Below, one piece after another: positions 1 through 5,865 of a stretch of 7,817 nt of DNA (the first letter of the stretch is position 1; each line of letters starts with the position of its first letter). The stretch comes from an uncultured Solirubrobacteraceae bacterium. Its GTDB lineage: Bacteria > Actinomycetota > Thermoleophilia > Solirubrobacterales > Solirubrobacteraceae. The translations under genes were made by a program, and so were the position numbers. The notes below the pieces were generated by a model. It made no database searches and was not told the DNA's origin. It saw only the letters and a list, made by a program, of their open reading frames with translations. The stretch is taken from assembly GCA_902806215.1 (NCBI GenBank), contig CADCVT010000271.1:1-7817 (forward strand), written 5' to 3'.

Positions 1-875
1 GCTGGACGTGGGCGCAGTCGCGCGAGCTCGTGCTCGACTCCTACGGCTCGTTCTCGCCCGAGCTCGGGAACCTCGTCAAGCGGTTCTTCGACGAGAACTG
101 GATCGACGCGCCGGTGCGCGAGGGCAAGCGCGGCGGCGCCTTCTGCGCGTACACGGTGCCGAGCGCGCACCCCTATCTGCTGCTCAACTGGACCTCGCGC
201 CGGCGCGACGTCACGACGCTCGCGCACGAGCTCGGGCACGGCGTCCACGCCGCGCTCGCCGGGCCGCAGGGCGTCTTCCAGTTCGGCACGCCGCTGACGC
301 TGGCCGAGACCGCGTCGGTGTTCGGCGAGGAGCTCGTCTTCGGGCGGCTGCTCGACGCGACGGAGGACGCCGAGTCGCGCTTCTCCCTGCTGGCCGAGGC
401 GATCGAGGGCCAGATCGCGACCGTCTTCCGCCAGATCGCGATGAACCGCTTCGAGCACGTGCTGCACACCGCGCGCCGCTCGGAGGGCGAGCTCGCCGTC
501 GACCGCATCAACGAGCTCTGGTACGAGTCGCAGACCGAGATGTTCGGCGACAGCATCGAGATCACCGACGGCTACCGGCAGTGGTGGAGCTACGTCCCGC
601 ACTTCGTCAACACGCCCGGCTACGTCTACGCGTACGCGTACGGCCAGCTGCTCGCGCTGAGCGTCTACCGTCGCTACGAGGAGGAGGGCGAGTCGTTCGT
701 GCCCGCCTACCTCGACCTGCTGAAGGCCGGCGGCTCCAAGCCGCCGGAGGAGCTCGGCAAGATCGTCGGCGTCGACCTCACCGACCCCGGCTTCTGGGAC
801 TCGGGCCTCGACCTCGTCGAGCGCCAGCTCGAGGCGGCCGAGGCTGCGGCCAAGGAAGCCCGAGCGGTCTCCTAG
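1..875 (+). CDS. pepF: M3-family oligoendopeptidase (PepF-like), C-terminal part
   Basis: This is a zinc metallopeptidase that cuts short peptides, most likely in the cytoplasm since no export signal can be judged here. The 5' end lies outside the window; the first complete codon is at 3, and 290 residues are visible, roughly half of a typical ~600-residue family member. The HExxH zinc motif HELGH is at 225-239, with its catalytic Glu at 228-230. The third zinc ligand is most likely the Glu of LAETASVFGE at 306-308, about 27 residues further on, the spacing usual in M3 enzymes. The later motif YVPHFVNTPGYVYAYAYG (His at 600-602) matches the substrate-binding His/Tyr region of PepF/PepB-type enzymes. 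The C-terminus is an Ala/Glu-rich helix ending in TAG. The family is certain; the PepF subtype is inferred from the ETASVFGE and HFVNTPGYVYAYA segments. No frameshift is seen. Confidence 0.93.
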   Translation, partial: WTWAQSRELVLDSYGSFSPELGNLVKRFFDENWIDAPVREGKRGGAFCAYTVPSAHPYLLLNWTSRRRDVTTLAHELGHGVHAALAGPQGVFQFGTPLTLAETASVFGEELVFGRLLDATEDAESRFSLLAEAIEGQIATVFRQIAMNRFEHVLHTARRSEGELAVDRINELWYESQTEMFGDSIEITDGYRQWWSYVPHFVNTPGYVYAYAYGQLLALSVYRRYEEEGESFVPAYLDLLKAGGSKPPEELGKIVGVDLTDPGFWDSGLDLVERQLEAAEAAAKEARAVS

Positions 876-894
876 CGGCTGTACGGGCTCGTCA

Positions 895-906
895 CCTCGT
901 CCGAGG
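895..906 (+). terminator. Weak hairpin after the peptidase gene
   Basis: A short perfect dyad, CCTCG-TC-CGAGG, lies 19 bp after the peptidase stop codon. It has only 4-5 base pairs and no T-run, so it is at best a weak terminator. A second, imperfect dyad at 968-988 (AAAA/TTTT plus CAG/CTG around a G-G mismatch) runs into a six-T tract ending at 990. That is the other possible stop signal for this transcript. Confidence 0.2.
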
Positions 907-990
907 AACCACTCCGCGACTCCCTGCGCGTGAGCGCCCTGGTCACCGTTCGACTCCCTCACATCGCAAAAGCAGTCGCGCTGGTTTTTT

Positions 991-1003
991 ACGCAATTTG
1001 CGT
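991..1003. promoter_or_regulatory. Perfect 6-1-6 inverted repeat, candidate operator
   Basis: The sequence ACGCAA-T-TTGCGT is a perfect inverted repeat. It extends to 988-1006 with a single further mismatch, so 8 of 9 arm positions pair. It directly follows a run of six T (985-990) inside the AT-richer island, about 160 bp upstream of the small secreted-protein gene. The size and symmetry suit a dimeric helix-turn-helix repressor (TetR, MarR or GntR type). No such regulator is encoded in the window, so the binding factor is unknown. A short RNA hairpin is the alternative, but a one-base loop makes that less likely. Confidence 0.4.
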
Positions 1004-1161
1004 GAATTTCGTCAGAGAAGGCCGATTGATGCTCTCCGCGCTGGGAACGGACGTCGACGGGAGGCGCCGCCGTCCGGAGGAAGGTGGCGCAGGTGCAGCA
1101 TCGGGGTGGAACGAGTGAAGGCCAGACGACCGGTGTAGAGGTCGGGAGCGGCCATGGCTTC

Positions 1162-1386
1162 ATGCGAGCCGCGGTCATCTCGGCCGTGGTCGCGACGCTG
1201 GCGATCGCCGGTGCCACGACCGGCGTCGTCGGCGCTCAAGAAGCCGGCCCCCCGGCAGTGCGGGAGGGCGGGATCCCAGCTGACTCTCCTGCCGGTCGTG
1301 GCAGCGCCGGCGCGCGGGCCGACGTCGAAGTCGGTTCGCGCCGGTCGGCGGTCCTCCACCCAGTCGACATGAACCTGCCCCAATGA
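1162..1386 (+). CDS. Small predicted secreted protein (74 aa), unknown function
   Basis: I do not recognise this protein. The N-terminus looks like a Sec signal peptide: Arg at residue 2, a hydrophobic Ala/Val/Leu core at about 4-24, and a likely cleavage site after VVGA (residue 25). The remaining ~49 residues are Gly/Ala/Pro/Arg-rich with no conserved motif or cysteine pair. The first 25 codons almost all end in G or C. The later half is less biased, so it could be a decayed or truncated gene. I chose ATG 1162 because it puts the signal peptide at the N-terminus. GTG 1084 or 1093 is in frame and follows a good Shine-Dalgarno-like run, but would give a long polar leader before the hydrophobic core. 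The stop codon TGA (1384-1386) overlaps the ATG of the HEAT-repeat gene, suggesting a two-gene operon with coupled translation. Confidence 0.5.
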   Translation: MRAAVISAVVATLAIAGATTGVVGAQEAGPPAVREGGIPADSPAGRGSAGARADVEVGSRRSAVLHPVDMNLPQ

Positions 1387-2081
1387 TCAGACGCTGGATG
1401 CAGATCGCGCGGGCGCGACGAACGCTTGCGCCCGGTGAGGCGGTTTCGCTGTCGAGCGAGGACTACAGCGACCCGCGGCGCGACGCCGAGATCGACCGCC
1501 TGGCCGATCGGTTCGTCGACGAGGAGCGCGGCATCGTCGCCGCGTTGCGCGCCGACGGAATGGAGATCACGACGGTTGGTGACCTGCAGGACGGGCGCGC
1601 GGTGCGCGAGCACGTCCCGGTCTTGGCCGAGTGGCTCGGGCGTGTCGAGAACGTCGACGTCAAGGAGGTCATCGTGCGGGCGCTCGGCACCAGGCCTCAC
1701 GGCAGGCTCGCGGTCGAGGCGCTCCTGCGCGAGCTGCGGGACGTCGACGCGCCCCGGACGTATCGGTGGGCGGTTGGTGACGCGCTCGCGGCGCAGCGCG
1801 ACAGGACCATCGCACCCGAGCTCGTCGCGGTGCTGCGGGATCCGAGACAGGGAATCGCGCGCCAGACGGTCGCCGAGGCGCTCGGCCGCACCGGCGACCC
1901 CGTGGCCTTCCGTCCGCTGGTCGAGGCGCTCGCCGACCCGGAGGTAGCCGGGCACGCCGCGCAGGCCCTCGGCCTGCTCGGTGACCCGGCTGCGCGCCCG
2001 CACCTCGAGCCGCTGCGCTCGTCGTCGACGCCATGGGTCCGCAACGCCGCGACCCAGGCGTTCGAACGGCTCGGCCGCTGA
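1383..2081 (+). CDS. HEAT-repeat (PBS-lyase type) protein
   Basis: This is a 232-residue all-helical repeat protein, likely a protein-protein interaction scaffold. About five HEAT-like units can be read at residues 78-107, 109-141, 143-173, 174-202 and 204-232. The last three carry the typical pattern of a helix, a D-P turn and an A..ALG.LGDP-type second helix (for example AEALGRTGDP and AQALGLLGDP). Residues 1-77 are charged, helical and unassigned. There is no signal peptide or membrane segment, so it is probably cytoplasmic or membrane-associated from the inside. The ATG overlaps the upstream stop as ATGA and has no clear ribosome binding site of its own, which fits translational coupling; ATG 1398 is an alternative. 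The bilin-lyase name of the Pfam repeat does not imply that activity here. AlkD DNA glycosylases are also HEAT proteins of this size, but I see none of their aromatic active-site pattern. Confidence 0.82.
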   Translation: MIRRWMQIARARRTLAPGEAVSLSSEDYSDPRRDAEIDRLADRFVDEERGIVAALRADGMEITTVGDLQDGRAVREHVPVLAEWLGRVENVDVKEVIVRALGTRPHGRLAVEALLRELRDVDAPRTYRWAVGDALAAQRDRTIAPELVAVLRDPRQGIARQTVAEALGRTGDPVAFRPLVEALADPEVAGHAAQALGLLGDPAARPHLEPLRSSSTPWVRNAATQAFERLGR

Positions 2082-2106
2082 ACCGCCGAGCGGCTTGACG
2101 TCGATG

Positions 2107-2120
2107 CGAACATGTGTTCG
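2107..2120 (+). promoter_or_regulatory. LexA (SOS) box over the dinB start
   Basis: CGAACATGTGTTCG matches every position of the established Gram-positive LexA consensus CGAACRNRYGTTYG. The arms CGAACA/TGTTCG are perfect inverted repeats around a central TG. The last base is the first base of the GTG start of the DNA polymerase IV gene. Within it, GAACAT (2108-2113) sits six bases before that GTG, the position of a -10 element for a leaderless transcript, with the two most conserved bases (A and the final T) present. A TTGACG at 2095-2100 could be a -35 element for a different start point. Bound LexA would cover the promoter core, so derepression after DNA damage is the likely control. Confidence 0.85.
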
Positions 2121-3304
2121 TGTCTCGTACAGCCACGATCCTCCACGCCGACCTCGACGCGTTCTACGCGTCGGTCGAGCAGCGCGACGATCCGTCGCTG
2201 GTCGGGTGGCCGGTCATCGTCGGCGGCGGGGTGGTGCTCGCGTGCAGCTACGAGGCCAAGGCGTTCGGCGTCGCGTCGGCGATGGGCGGCGCCGAGGCAC
2301 GGCGGCGATGTCCGCGGGCGGTCGTCGTCCCGGCGCGCTTCGAGGCCTACACGGCGGCGAGCAAGGCCGTGTTCGAGATCTTCCGCGACACGACGCCGCT
2401 CGTGGAGGGCCTGTCGATCGACGAGGCGTTCCTCGACGTGCGCGGGATGGAGCGGATCGCCGGGACGCCGGCGGAGATCGCGGCGCGCCTGCGGCGCCGT
2501 GTCCGCGAGGAGGTCGGGCTGCCGATCACGGTCGGGGTCGCGCGCACGAAGCACCTGGCGAAGGTGGCGAGCGCGTCGGCCAAGCCGGACGGCCTGCTCG
2601 TCGTCGAGCCCGACCGCGAGGAGGCGTTCCTGCACCCGCTGCCGGTCGAGCGGCTGTGGGGCGTCGGGCCGGTGACCGCGCAGAAGCTCCATGCCGCCGG
2701 GCTGCGCACCGTCGGGCAGGTCGCGCGCGTCCCCGAGACGACGCTCGTCGAGCTCCTCGGCCGCGCGTCGGGCCGGCATCTGCACGCGCTCGCGCACAAC
2801 CGCGACCCGCGGCGGCTCGACGTCAAGCGCCGCCGCCGGTCGATCGGCGCGCAGCGCGCGCTCGGCCGCGGGCGCCGCACGCCCGAGGAGCTCGACGCGT
2901 TCATGGTCGGCCTGATCGACCGGATCGCGCTGCGGCTGCGCACGGCGCGCCGCGTGTGCCGGACCGTCGTCCTCCGCCTGCGCTTTGACGACTTCACCCG
3001 AGCGACGCGGTCGCACACGCTCGGCCAGCCGACGTCGGCGACGCGCACGCTGATCGCGGCCGCGCGCGAGCTCCTCGAGACCGCGCTCCCGATGATCGAT
3101 CAGCGTGGCATCACGCTGATCGGGTTCTCGCTGACGAACCTCGAGGACGACGGCACCGGCCAGCTCGTCCTGCCGTTCGACCGCGACACGGCGCTCGACT
3201 CCTGCATCGACACGGTTCGAGACCGGTTCGGCAAGACGGCGATCACGCGTGCCGTCCTCGTCGACCGCGATCCGGGGATCGCGATGCCGCTGCTACCGGA
3301 TTGA
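2120..3304 (+). CDS. dinB: DNA polymerase IV (Y-family translesion polymerase)
   Basis: This error-prone polymerase extends primers past damaged template bases. With GTG 2120 the protein has 394 residues, a normal family length. The palm carries the metal-binding motif HADLDAFYASVE (Asp11; Phe15 and Tyr16, the second aromatic being the ribose steric gate) and SIDEAFLD (Asp101, Glu102). The segment SYEAKAFGV belongs to the fingers. A helix-hairpin-helix thumb (WGVGPVTAQKLHAAGLRTVG) lies at about 180-200. The little-finger domain follows and holds the beta-clamp binding motif QLVLPF at 348-353, close to the end as in other actinobacterial DinB proteins. GTG 2114 would add two residues but lies wholly inside the LexA box; GTG 2120 fits the -10 spacing better. 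All catalytic residues are present. The gene stands alone, 38 bp after the HEAT-repeat gene, with its own SOS control. Confidence 0.96.
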   Translation: MSRTATILHADLDAFYASVEQRDDPSLVGWPVIVGGGVVLACSYEAKAFGVASAMGGAEARRRCPRAVVVPARFEAYTAASKAVFEIFRDTTPLVEGLSIDEAFLDVRGMERIAGTPAEIAARLRRRVREEVGLPITVGVARTKHLAKVASASAKPDGLLVVEPDREEAFLHPLPVERLWGVGPVTAQKLHAAGLRTVGQVARVPETTLVELLGRASGRHLHALAHNRDPRRLDVKRRRRSIGAQRALGRGRRTPEELDAFMVGLIDRIALRLRTARRVCRTVVLRLRFDDFTRATRSHTLGQPTSATRTLIAAARELLETALPMIDQRGITLIGFSLTNLEDDGTGQLVLPFDRDTALDSCIDTVRDRFGKTAITRAVLVDRDPGIAMPLLPD

Positions 3305-3305
3305 G

Positions 3306-3356
3306 CCTGGCTGCCGTGTGATCCTGCCGCTCGCCTTCGCTCACGCGGAAGCCAGG
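3306..3356. terminator. Long hairpin filling the convergent gap, bidirectional terminator
   Basis: Positions 3306-3321 pair with 3341-3356: 14 Watson-Crick pairs, one G-T and one G-A mismatch, around a 19-base loop. The outer arm is CCTGGCT/AGCCAGG and the inner arm CCGTGTGA/TCACGCGG. The stem starts one base after the space following the dinB stop (3302-3304) and ends one base before the MFS stop (3358-3360 on the complement). There is no T-run, as is common for actinobacterial terminators. Its position makes transcription stopping from both sides the natural reading. Confidence 0.7.
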
Positions 3357-3357
3357 A

Positions 3358-4530
3358 CTAGACCGCCACCGGAGCGGCGCGTCGCCGCGACAACAGCGCG
3401 AGGCTGCCCAGAGCGAGCGCGCCGACGATCGCGTAGGTGATCGCGTCCGACGTCGCGTCGGCGGTCGCGCTGCCTCCCGCGGTGCCGAGGAGCTGCCCTC
3501 CCGCCCACGCCAGGTTCACGAGCCCGAACGCGAGGCCCTGCGCGACGCCGGCGGCCTCCGCGCCGTCGGAGAGGAGCGCCATCGCGGGCGCCCACATCAT
3601 CCCCGCGATCGCCGCTCCCGCGACGGTCGCGAGCGCCAGCGGCAGCGTCGCTCCCTCCGACAGCGGAATCACGACGCAGGCCCCGACGACGCCGACGAGC
3701 CCGACGCGGATCGGGAGCGTGCGCCCGCGCCGGTCCGACAGCCGTCCGACGAGCGGGCTCGCCACCGCCTCCACCGCGGCCGCGGCGAGGAAGACCGCGG
3801 CGACGCCGGGCGCGCCGACGCCGAGCTCGTCGAGGCGCAGGCTCGTGAGCACCGTGAACGTCCCGAAGAACAGCGCCGGCACCAGGACGAGCCAGGCGCC
3901 GGCGAGGACGCGCGAGTCGCGCACGGCGATCGACACGCCCGACGGTGTCGGGGCCACGTCCGGTCGCGGCGTCTCGAGCGCCGCCCCCGCGAGCACGGTC
4001 GCGACGACCGCCACCGCGCTGAAGACGAGCTCGGTCCCCACCGACTCCGCGATGGCGCCCACGACAGGCCCGCCGAGCGAGCCGACGATCGCCACCCCGA
4101 GCGCGGTGCCGATCAGCTCGCCACGCCGCTCGCGCGGCGCGACGACGAGCAGCCACGCCATCCCGGCGGCCCACGCAGCGGCGCCGCCGAAGCCCTGGAC
4201 GAACCGGGCGCCGACGAGGAGCTCGTACTGCTCGGCGAAACCGAACACGATGCACGAGACCGTCAGGACGCCGAGCGCCCCGAGCAGGACCGGACGCGGC
4301 CCGAACCGCGCCGCGAGCCACCCCGCCGGCACCGAAGCCAGCAGCGTTCCGGCCGCGTACGAGCCGGCGAGCGTCCCCGCCTGGCTCTTGCTCAGATCGA
4401 GGGTCTCCGTGTAGAACGGCAGCAGCGGGACGATCGCCGAGTAGAAGAGGACGTCGACGAGCACGACGGCGCAGACGAGCAGCAGGAGGCGGTGCAGCGA
4501 CCGGTTAGCTGTGCTGATCGATGTGTCCAC
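3358..4530 (-). CDS. MFS transporter, DHA1 (drug:H+ antiporter-like) type
   Basis: This is a 390-residue inner-membrane transporter with about 12 predicted membrane helices, the normal size for the major facilitator superfamily. The first helix (about 14-38) ends in YSAIVPLLPFY, a typical DHA1 opening. Motif A appears between helices 2 and 3 as GWLAARFGPRPVLLG (70-84) and again in the second half as GRLSDRRGRTLPIR (262-275), the internal duplication of the fold. Other signs are ARFVQGFGGAAAW (108-120) and a motif C-like stretch with GGPVVGAI (153-160). The substrate cannot be told from sequence; efflux of a small molecule or sugar is likely from the DHA1 class. The GTG start at 4530 lies 12 bases after a TAAGGT -10 candidate. 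It is divergent from the EamA gene (44 bp apart) and convergent with dinB. No linked regulator is present. Confidence 0.92.
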   Translation of the reverse strand: MDTSISTANRSLHRLLLLVCAVVLVDVLFYSAIVPLLPFYTETLDLSKSQAGTLAGSYAAGTLLASVPAGWLAARFGPRPVLLGALGVLTVSCIVFGFAEQYELLVGARFVQGFGGAAAWAAGMAWLLVVAPRERRGELIGTALGVAIVGSLGGPVVGAIAESVGTELVFSAVAVVATVLAGAALETPRPDVAPTPSGVSIAVRDSRVLAGAWLVLVPALFFGTFTVLTSLRLDELGVGAPGVAAVFLAAAAVEAVASPLVGRLSDRRGRTLPIRVGLVGVVGACVVIPLSEGATLPLALATVAGAAIAGMMWAPAMALLSDGAEAAGVAQGLAFGLVNLAWAGGQLLGTAGGSATADATSDAITYAIVGALALGSLALLSRRRAAPVAV

Positions 4531-4542
4531 GACTATGAATGG

Positions 4543-4548
4543 ACCTTA
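4543..4548 (-). promoter_or_regulatory. -10 candidate for the MFS gene
   Basis: On the minus strand TAAGGT fits the TAnnnT pattern and ends 12 bases before the GTG start, giving a predicted leader of only about five or six bases. No good -35 element is seen. It lies inside the 44-bp divergent spacer and ends 14 bp from the -10 candidate of the opposite gene. Confidence 0.4.
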
Positions 4549-4562
4549 TTCCGCGGCGGGCT

Positions 4563-4568
4563 TAGCCT
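4563..4568 (+). promoter_or_regulatory. Leaderless-type -10 for the EamA gene
   Basis: TAGCCT (TAnnnT) ends exactly six bases before GTG 4575. The first base of the start codon would then be the transcription start, the classic layout of a leaderless actinobacterial mRNA. No Shine-Dalgarno sequence is present. Confidence 0.5.
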
Positions 4569-4574
4569 CGTGCC

Positions 4575-5480
4575 GTGCGCGTCTGGATCCCCCTGTGGAC
4601 CGTCTACATCGTCTGGGGCTCCACGTACCTCGCGATCCGCTACGTCGTCGAGACGATCCCGGCGCTCCTCGGGGCCGGTCTGCGCTTCTTCACCGCCGGC
4701 GCGATCTTCATGGCCTGGATCGTCCTGCGCCGCGGCGGGGTCGCCGCGTTGCGCATCGGGTGGAAGCCGCTGGCCGGCTGCGCGTTCGTCGGCATCGCCC
4801 TGTTGCTCGGCGGCAACGGGCTCGTCGTCGTCTCGCAGGACAGCGGCACGCCGTCGGGCATCGCGGCGCTCGTCTTCGCGACCGTACCGCTGTGGGTCGT
4901 CCTCTTCCGCTCGGCCACCGGCGACCGCGTGTCGCGCGCGACGATCGCCTGGGTGATCATGGGCTTCGCCGGCGTCGCGCTGCTGCTCCTGCCGGGCGAG
5001 CGGCCCGAAGGCGCGACCGTCGGCGGCATCCTCATCGTCGTCGCGGCCGCGTTCTCCTGGGCGACCGGCTCGTTCGCGTCGGGCAAGCTCCGGCTGCCCG
5101 ACGACCCGATCGTCACGACCGCGTGGCAGATGGTCTGCGGCGGCGCGGCGATCCTCCTCGTCGGCGTCATCGCCGGCGAGGCCTCCGACGTCCACCCGTC
5201 GGAGTTCTCCACGCCGTCGATCCTCGCGTTCGCCTACCTCGTGGTCATCGGCTCGCTCGTCGCGTTCACGGCGTACGTCTGGCTGCTGCGCAACGCGCCG
5301 ATCTCGCAGGTCGCGACGTACGCCTACGTCAACCCGGTCGTCGCGATCGCTCTCGGCGCGCTGTTCGTCGGCGAGGAGGTCACCCCGCTCGTCGCGGGCG
5401 CCGCCGCGGCGATCGTCGCCTCCGTCGCCGGGACCGTCCGCAAGGAGGCCCCGCGCCCCGTGGCGGCGGCCGAGGCGTAG
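4575..5480 (+). CDS. EamA-domain transporter (DMT superfamily, YedA/RhtA-like)
   Basis: This is a 301-residue inner-membrane permease of the drug/metabolite transporter superfamily, the usual length. It has ten predicted membrane helices arranged as two EamA repeats, at about 5-139 and 148-287. The first repeat opens with WTVYIVWGSTYLAIRYVVE, the characteristic WGSTY.AIR signature. The second ends with ATYAYVNPVVAIALGALFVGE (247-267), matching the conserved Y.NP...A.....GE motif. Relatives export amino acids or other metabolites, but the substrate here cannot be assigned. GTG 4575 is chosen because it begins directly at the first helix and is preceded at leaderless spacing by TAGCCT. The neighbours suggest an independent unit divergent from the MFS gene, possibly read through into the small membrane protein 10 bp downstream. 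Confidence 0.92.
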   Translation: MRVWIPLWTVYIVWGSTYLAIRYVVETIPALLGAGLRFFTAGAIFMAWIVLRRGGVAALRIGWKPLAGCAFVGIALLLGGNGLVVVSQDSGTPSGIAALVFATVPLWVVLFRSATGDRVSRATIAWVIMGFAGVALLLLPGERPEGATVGGILIVVAAAFSWATGSFASGKLRLPDDPIVTTAWQMVCGGAAILLVGVIAGEASDVHPSEFSTPSILAFAYLVVIGSLVAFTAYVWLLRNAPISQVATYAYVNPVVAIALGALFVGEEVTPLVAGAAAAIVASVAGTVRKEAPRPVAAAEA

Positions 5481-5483
5481 GAT
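5478..5483 (+). promoter_or_regulatory. Leaderless-type -10 for the small membrane protein gene
   Basis: TAGGAT ends seven bases before ATG 5491 and uses the TAG stop codon of the EamA gene as its first three bases. The fit to TAnnnT and the spacing suggest that the downstream gene has its own leaderless promoter in addition to any read-through. Confidence 0.45.
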
Positions 5484-5490
5484 CGCGCGC

Positions 5491-5865
5491 ATGGTCCGCA
5501 ACATCACCGCCCTCCGCATCGCCATCGGCGTCGTGTCGTACCTGGCGCCGCGCCTCGGAGGCCGCCTCTTCGGCCTCGACGTCGCGCGCAACCCGCAGGC
5601 TCCCTACCTCGCGCGACTCTTCGGGATCCGCGACGTCGTGCTCGCCATCGGCGCGATGCAGTCGACCGGCGCGGCGCAGAAGCAGTGGCTCCAGCTCGGC
5701 ATGGCGTGCGACGTCGCCGACGTGGGCGCGGCGTTCCTCGGGCGGCGTGACGGCTCGCTGCCGCTCGCGACGGCGCTGATGGTCGGCGGGACCGCCGTGG
5801 GCGCCGCCGCGATGAGCGCCGCCGCCGCGAAGGAAGTCGATCAGGCGCCGAGCAGCTCCGCGTAG
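5491..5865 (+). CDS. Small DUF4267-like membrane protein
   Basis: This is a 124-residue protein with three or four hydrophobic helices, at about 5-19, 44-58, 66-83 and 91-113. The pattern LAPRLGGRLFGLD (18-30) followed by YLARLFGIRDVVLAIG (39-54) and a later LGMACDVADVGAAF (69-82) matches what I know of DUF4267-type actinobacterial membrane proteins: the RLFG.RD core and an acidic D..D pair in the third helix. The molecular function of that family is not known to me. The ATG lies 10 bp after the EamA stop, so the two may share a transcript. The last 25 bp overlap the end of the CYTH gene on the other strand. The family call rests on pattern memory and is only moderately sure; the gene itself is well supported by codon use. 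Confidence 0.75.
   Translation: MVRNITALRIAIGVVSYLAPRLGGRLFGLDVARNPQAPYLARLFGIRDVVLAIGAMQSTGAAQKQWLQLGMACDVADVGAAFLGRRDGSLPLATALMVGGTAVGAAAMSAAAAKEVDQAPSSSA

Larger units (their letters stand above)
876..1161. other. Gene-free stretch with an AT-richer core
   Basis: I see no convincing gene in these 286 bases. The core at 961-1020 is about 45% GC by direct count, far below the flanking coding sequence, which is how a promoter or operator region looks in such a genome. A GTG-initiated reading frame at 930-1118 has many A/T-ending codons and no recognisable motif, so I do not call it. A purine-rich, Shine-Dalgarno-like run (GGAGGAAGG, 1076-1084) stands just before GTG codons at 1084 and 1093 that are in frame with the next gene. 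I looked for known riboswitch cores and recognised none. Confidence 0.6.

Noticed and set aside
930..1118. A 62-codon GTG frame with a hydrophobic stretch in the gene-free region
   Set aside because: A/T-ending codons unlike the real genes, no ribosome binding site, and it spans the operator-like dyad; no family resemblance.
1113..1135. Resemblance of GAAGGCCAGACGACCGG to a cobalamin-riboswitch B12 box
   Set aside because: The match is loose and the other conserved cobalamin-riboswitch elements are absent nearby; the downstream gene is not a B12-related type.
8..1138. A 376-codon plus-strand open frame over the peptidase gene
   Set aside because: Arg/Ala-rich shadow frame; the true frame contains HELGH and the M3 motifs and ends at 875.
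1154..1372. ATG frame at 1154 with better Shine-Dalgarno spacing than ATG 1162
   Set aside because: Its translation is Arg/Ser/Pro-rich with no signal peptide or motif, typical of a shifted frame; the 1162 frame gives a coherent signal peptide and the ATGA junction.
2059..2068. Palindrome CGTTCGAACG resembling LexA half-sites in reversed order
   Set aside because: It lies inside the HEAT-repeat coding region, lacks the CGAAC-N4-GTTCG arrangement, and short palindromes of this composition are expected here.
1383..2081. HEAT-repeat protein next to dinB as an AlkD-type DNA glycosylase
   Set aside because: Size fits, but the repeats are the PBS-lyase type and I do not see the AlkD aromatic/acidic active-site pattern. 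dinB has its own SOS promoter, so adjacency alone is weak evidence.
1697..3016. A 439-codon minus-strand open frame across the HEAT and dinB genes
   Set aside because: Shadow of two well-supported plus-strand genes; it crosses their boundary and the LexA box and shows no motif.
3437..4414. A plus-strand open frame opposite the MFS gene
   Set aside because: Ser/Thr/Pro/Ala-rich shadow; the minus strand encodes an MFS protein with both motif A copies.
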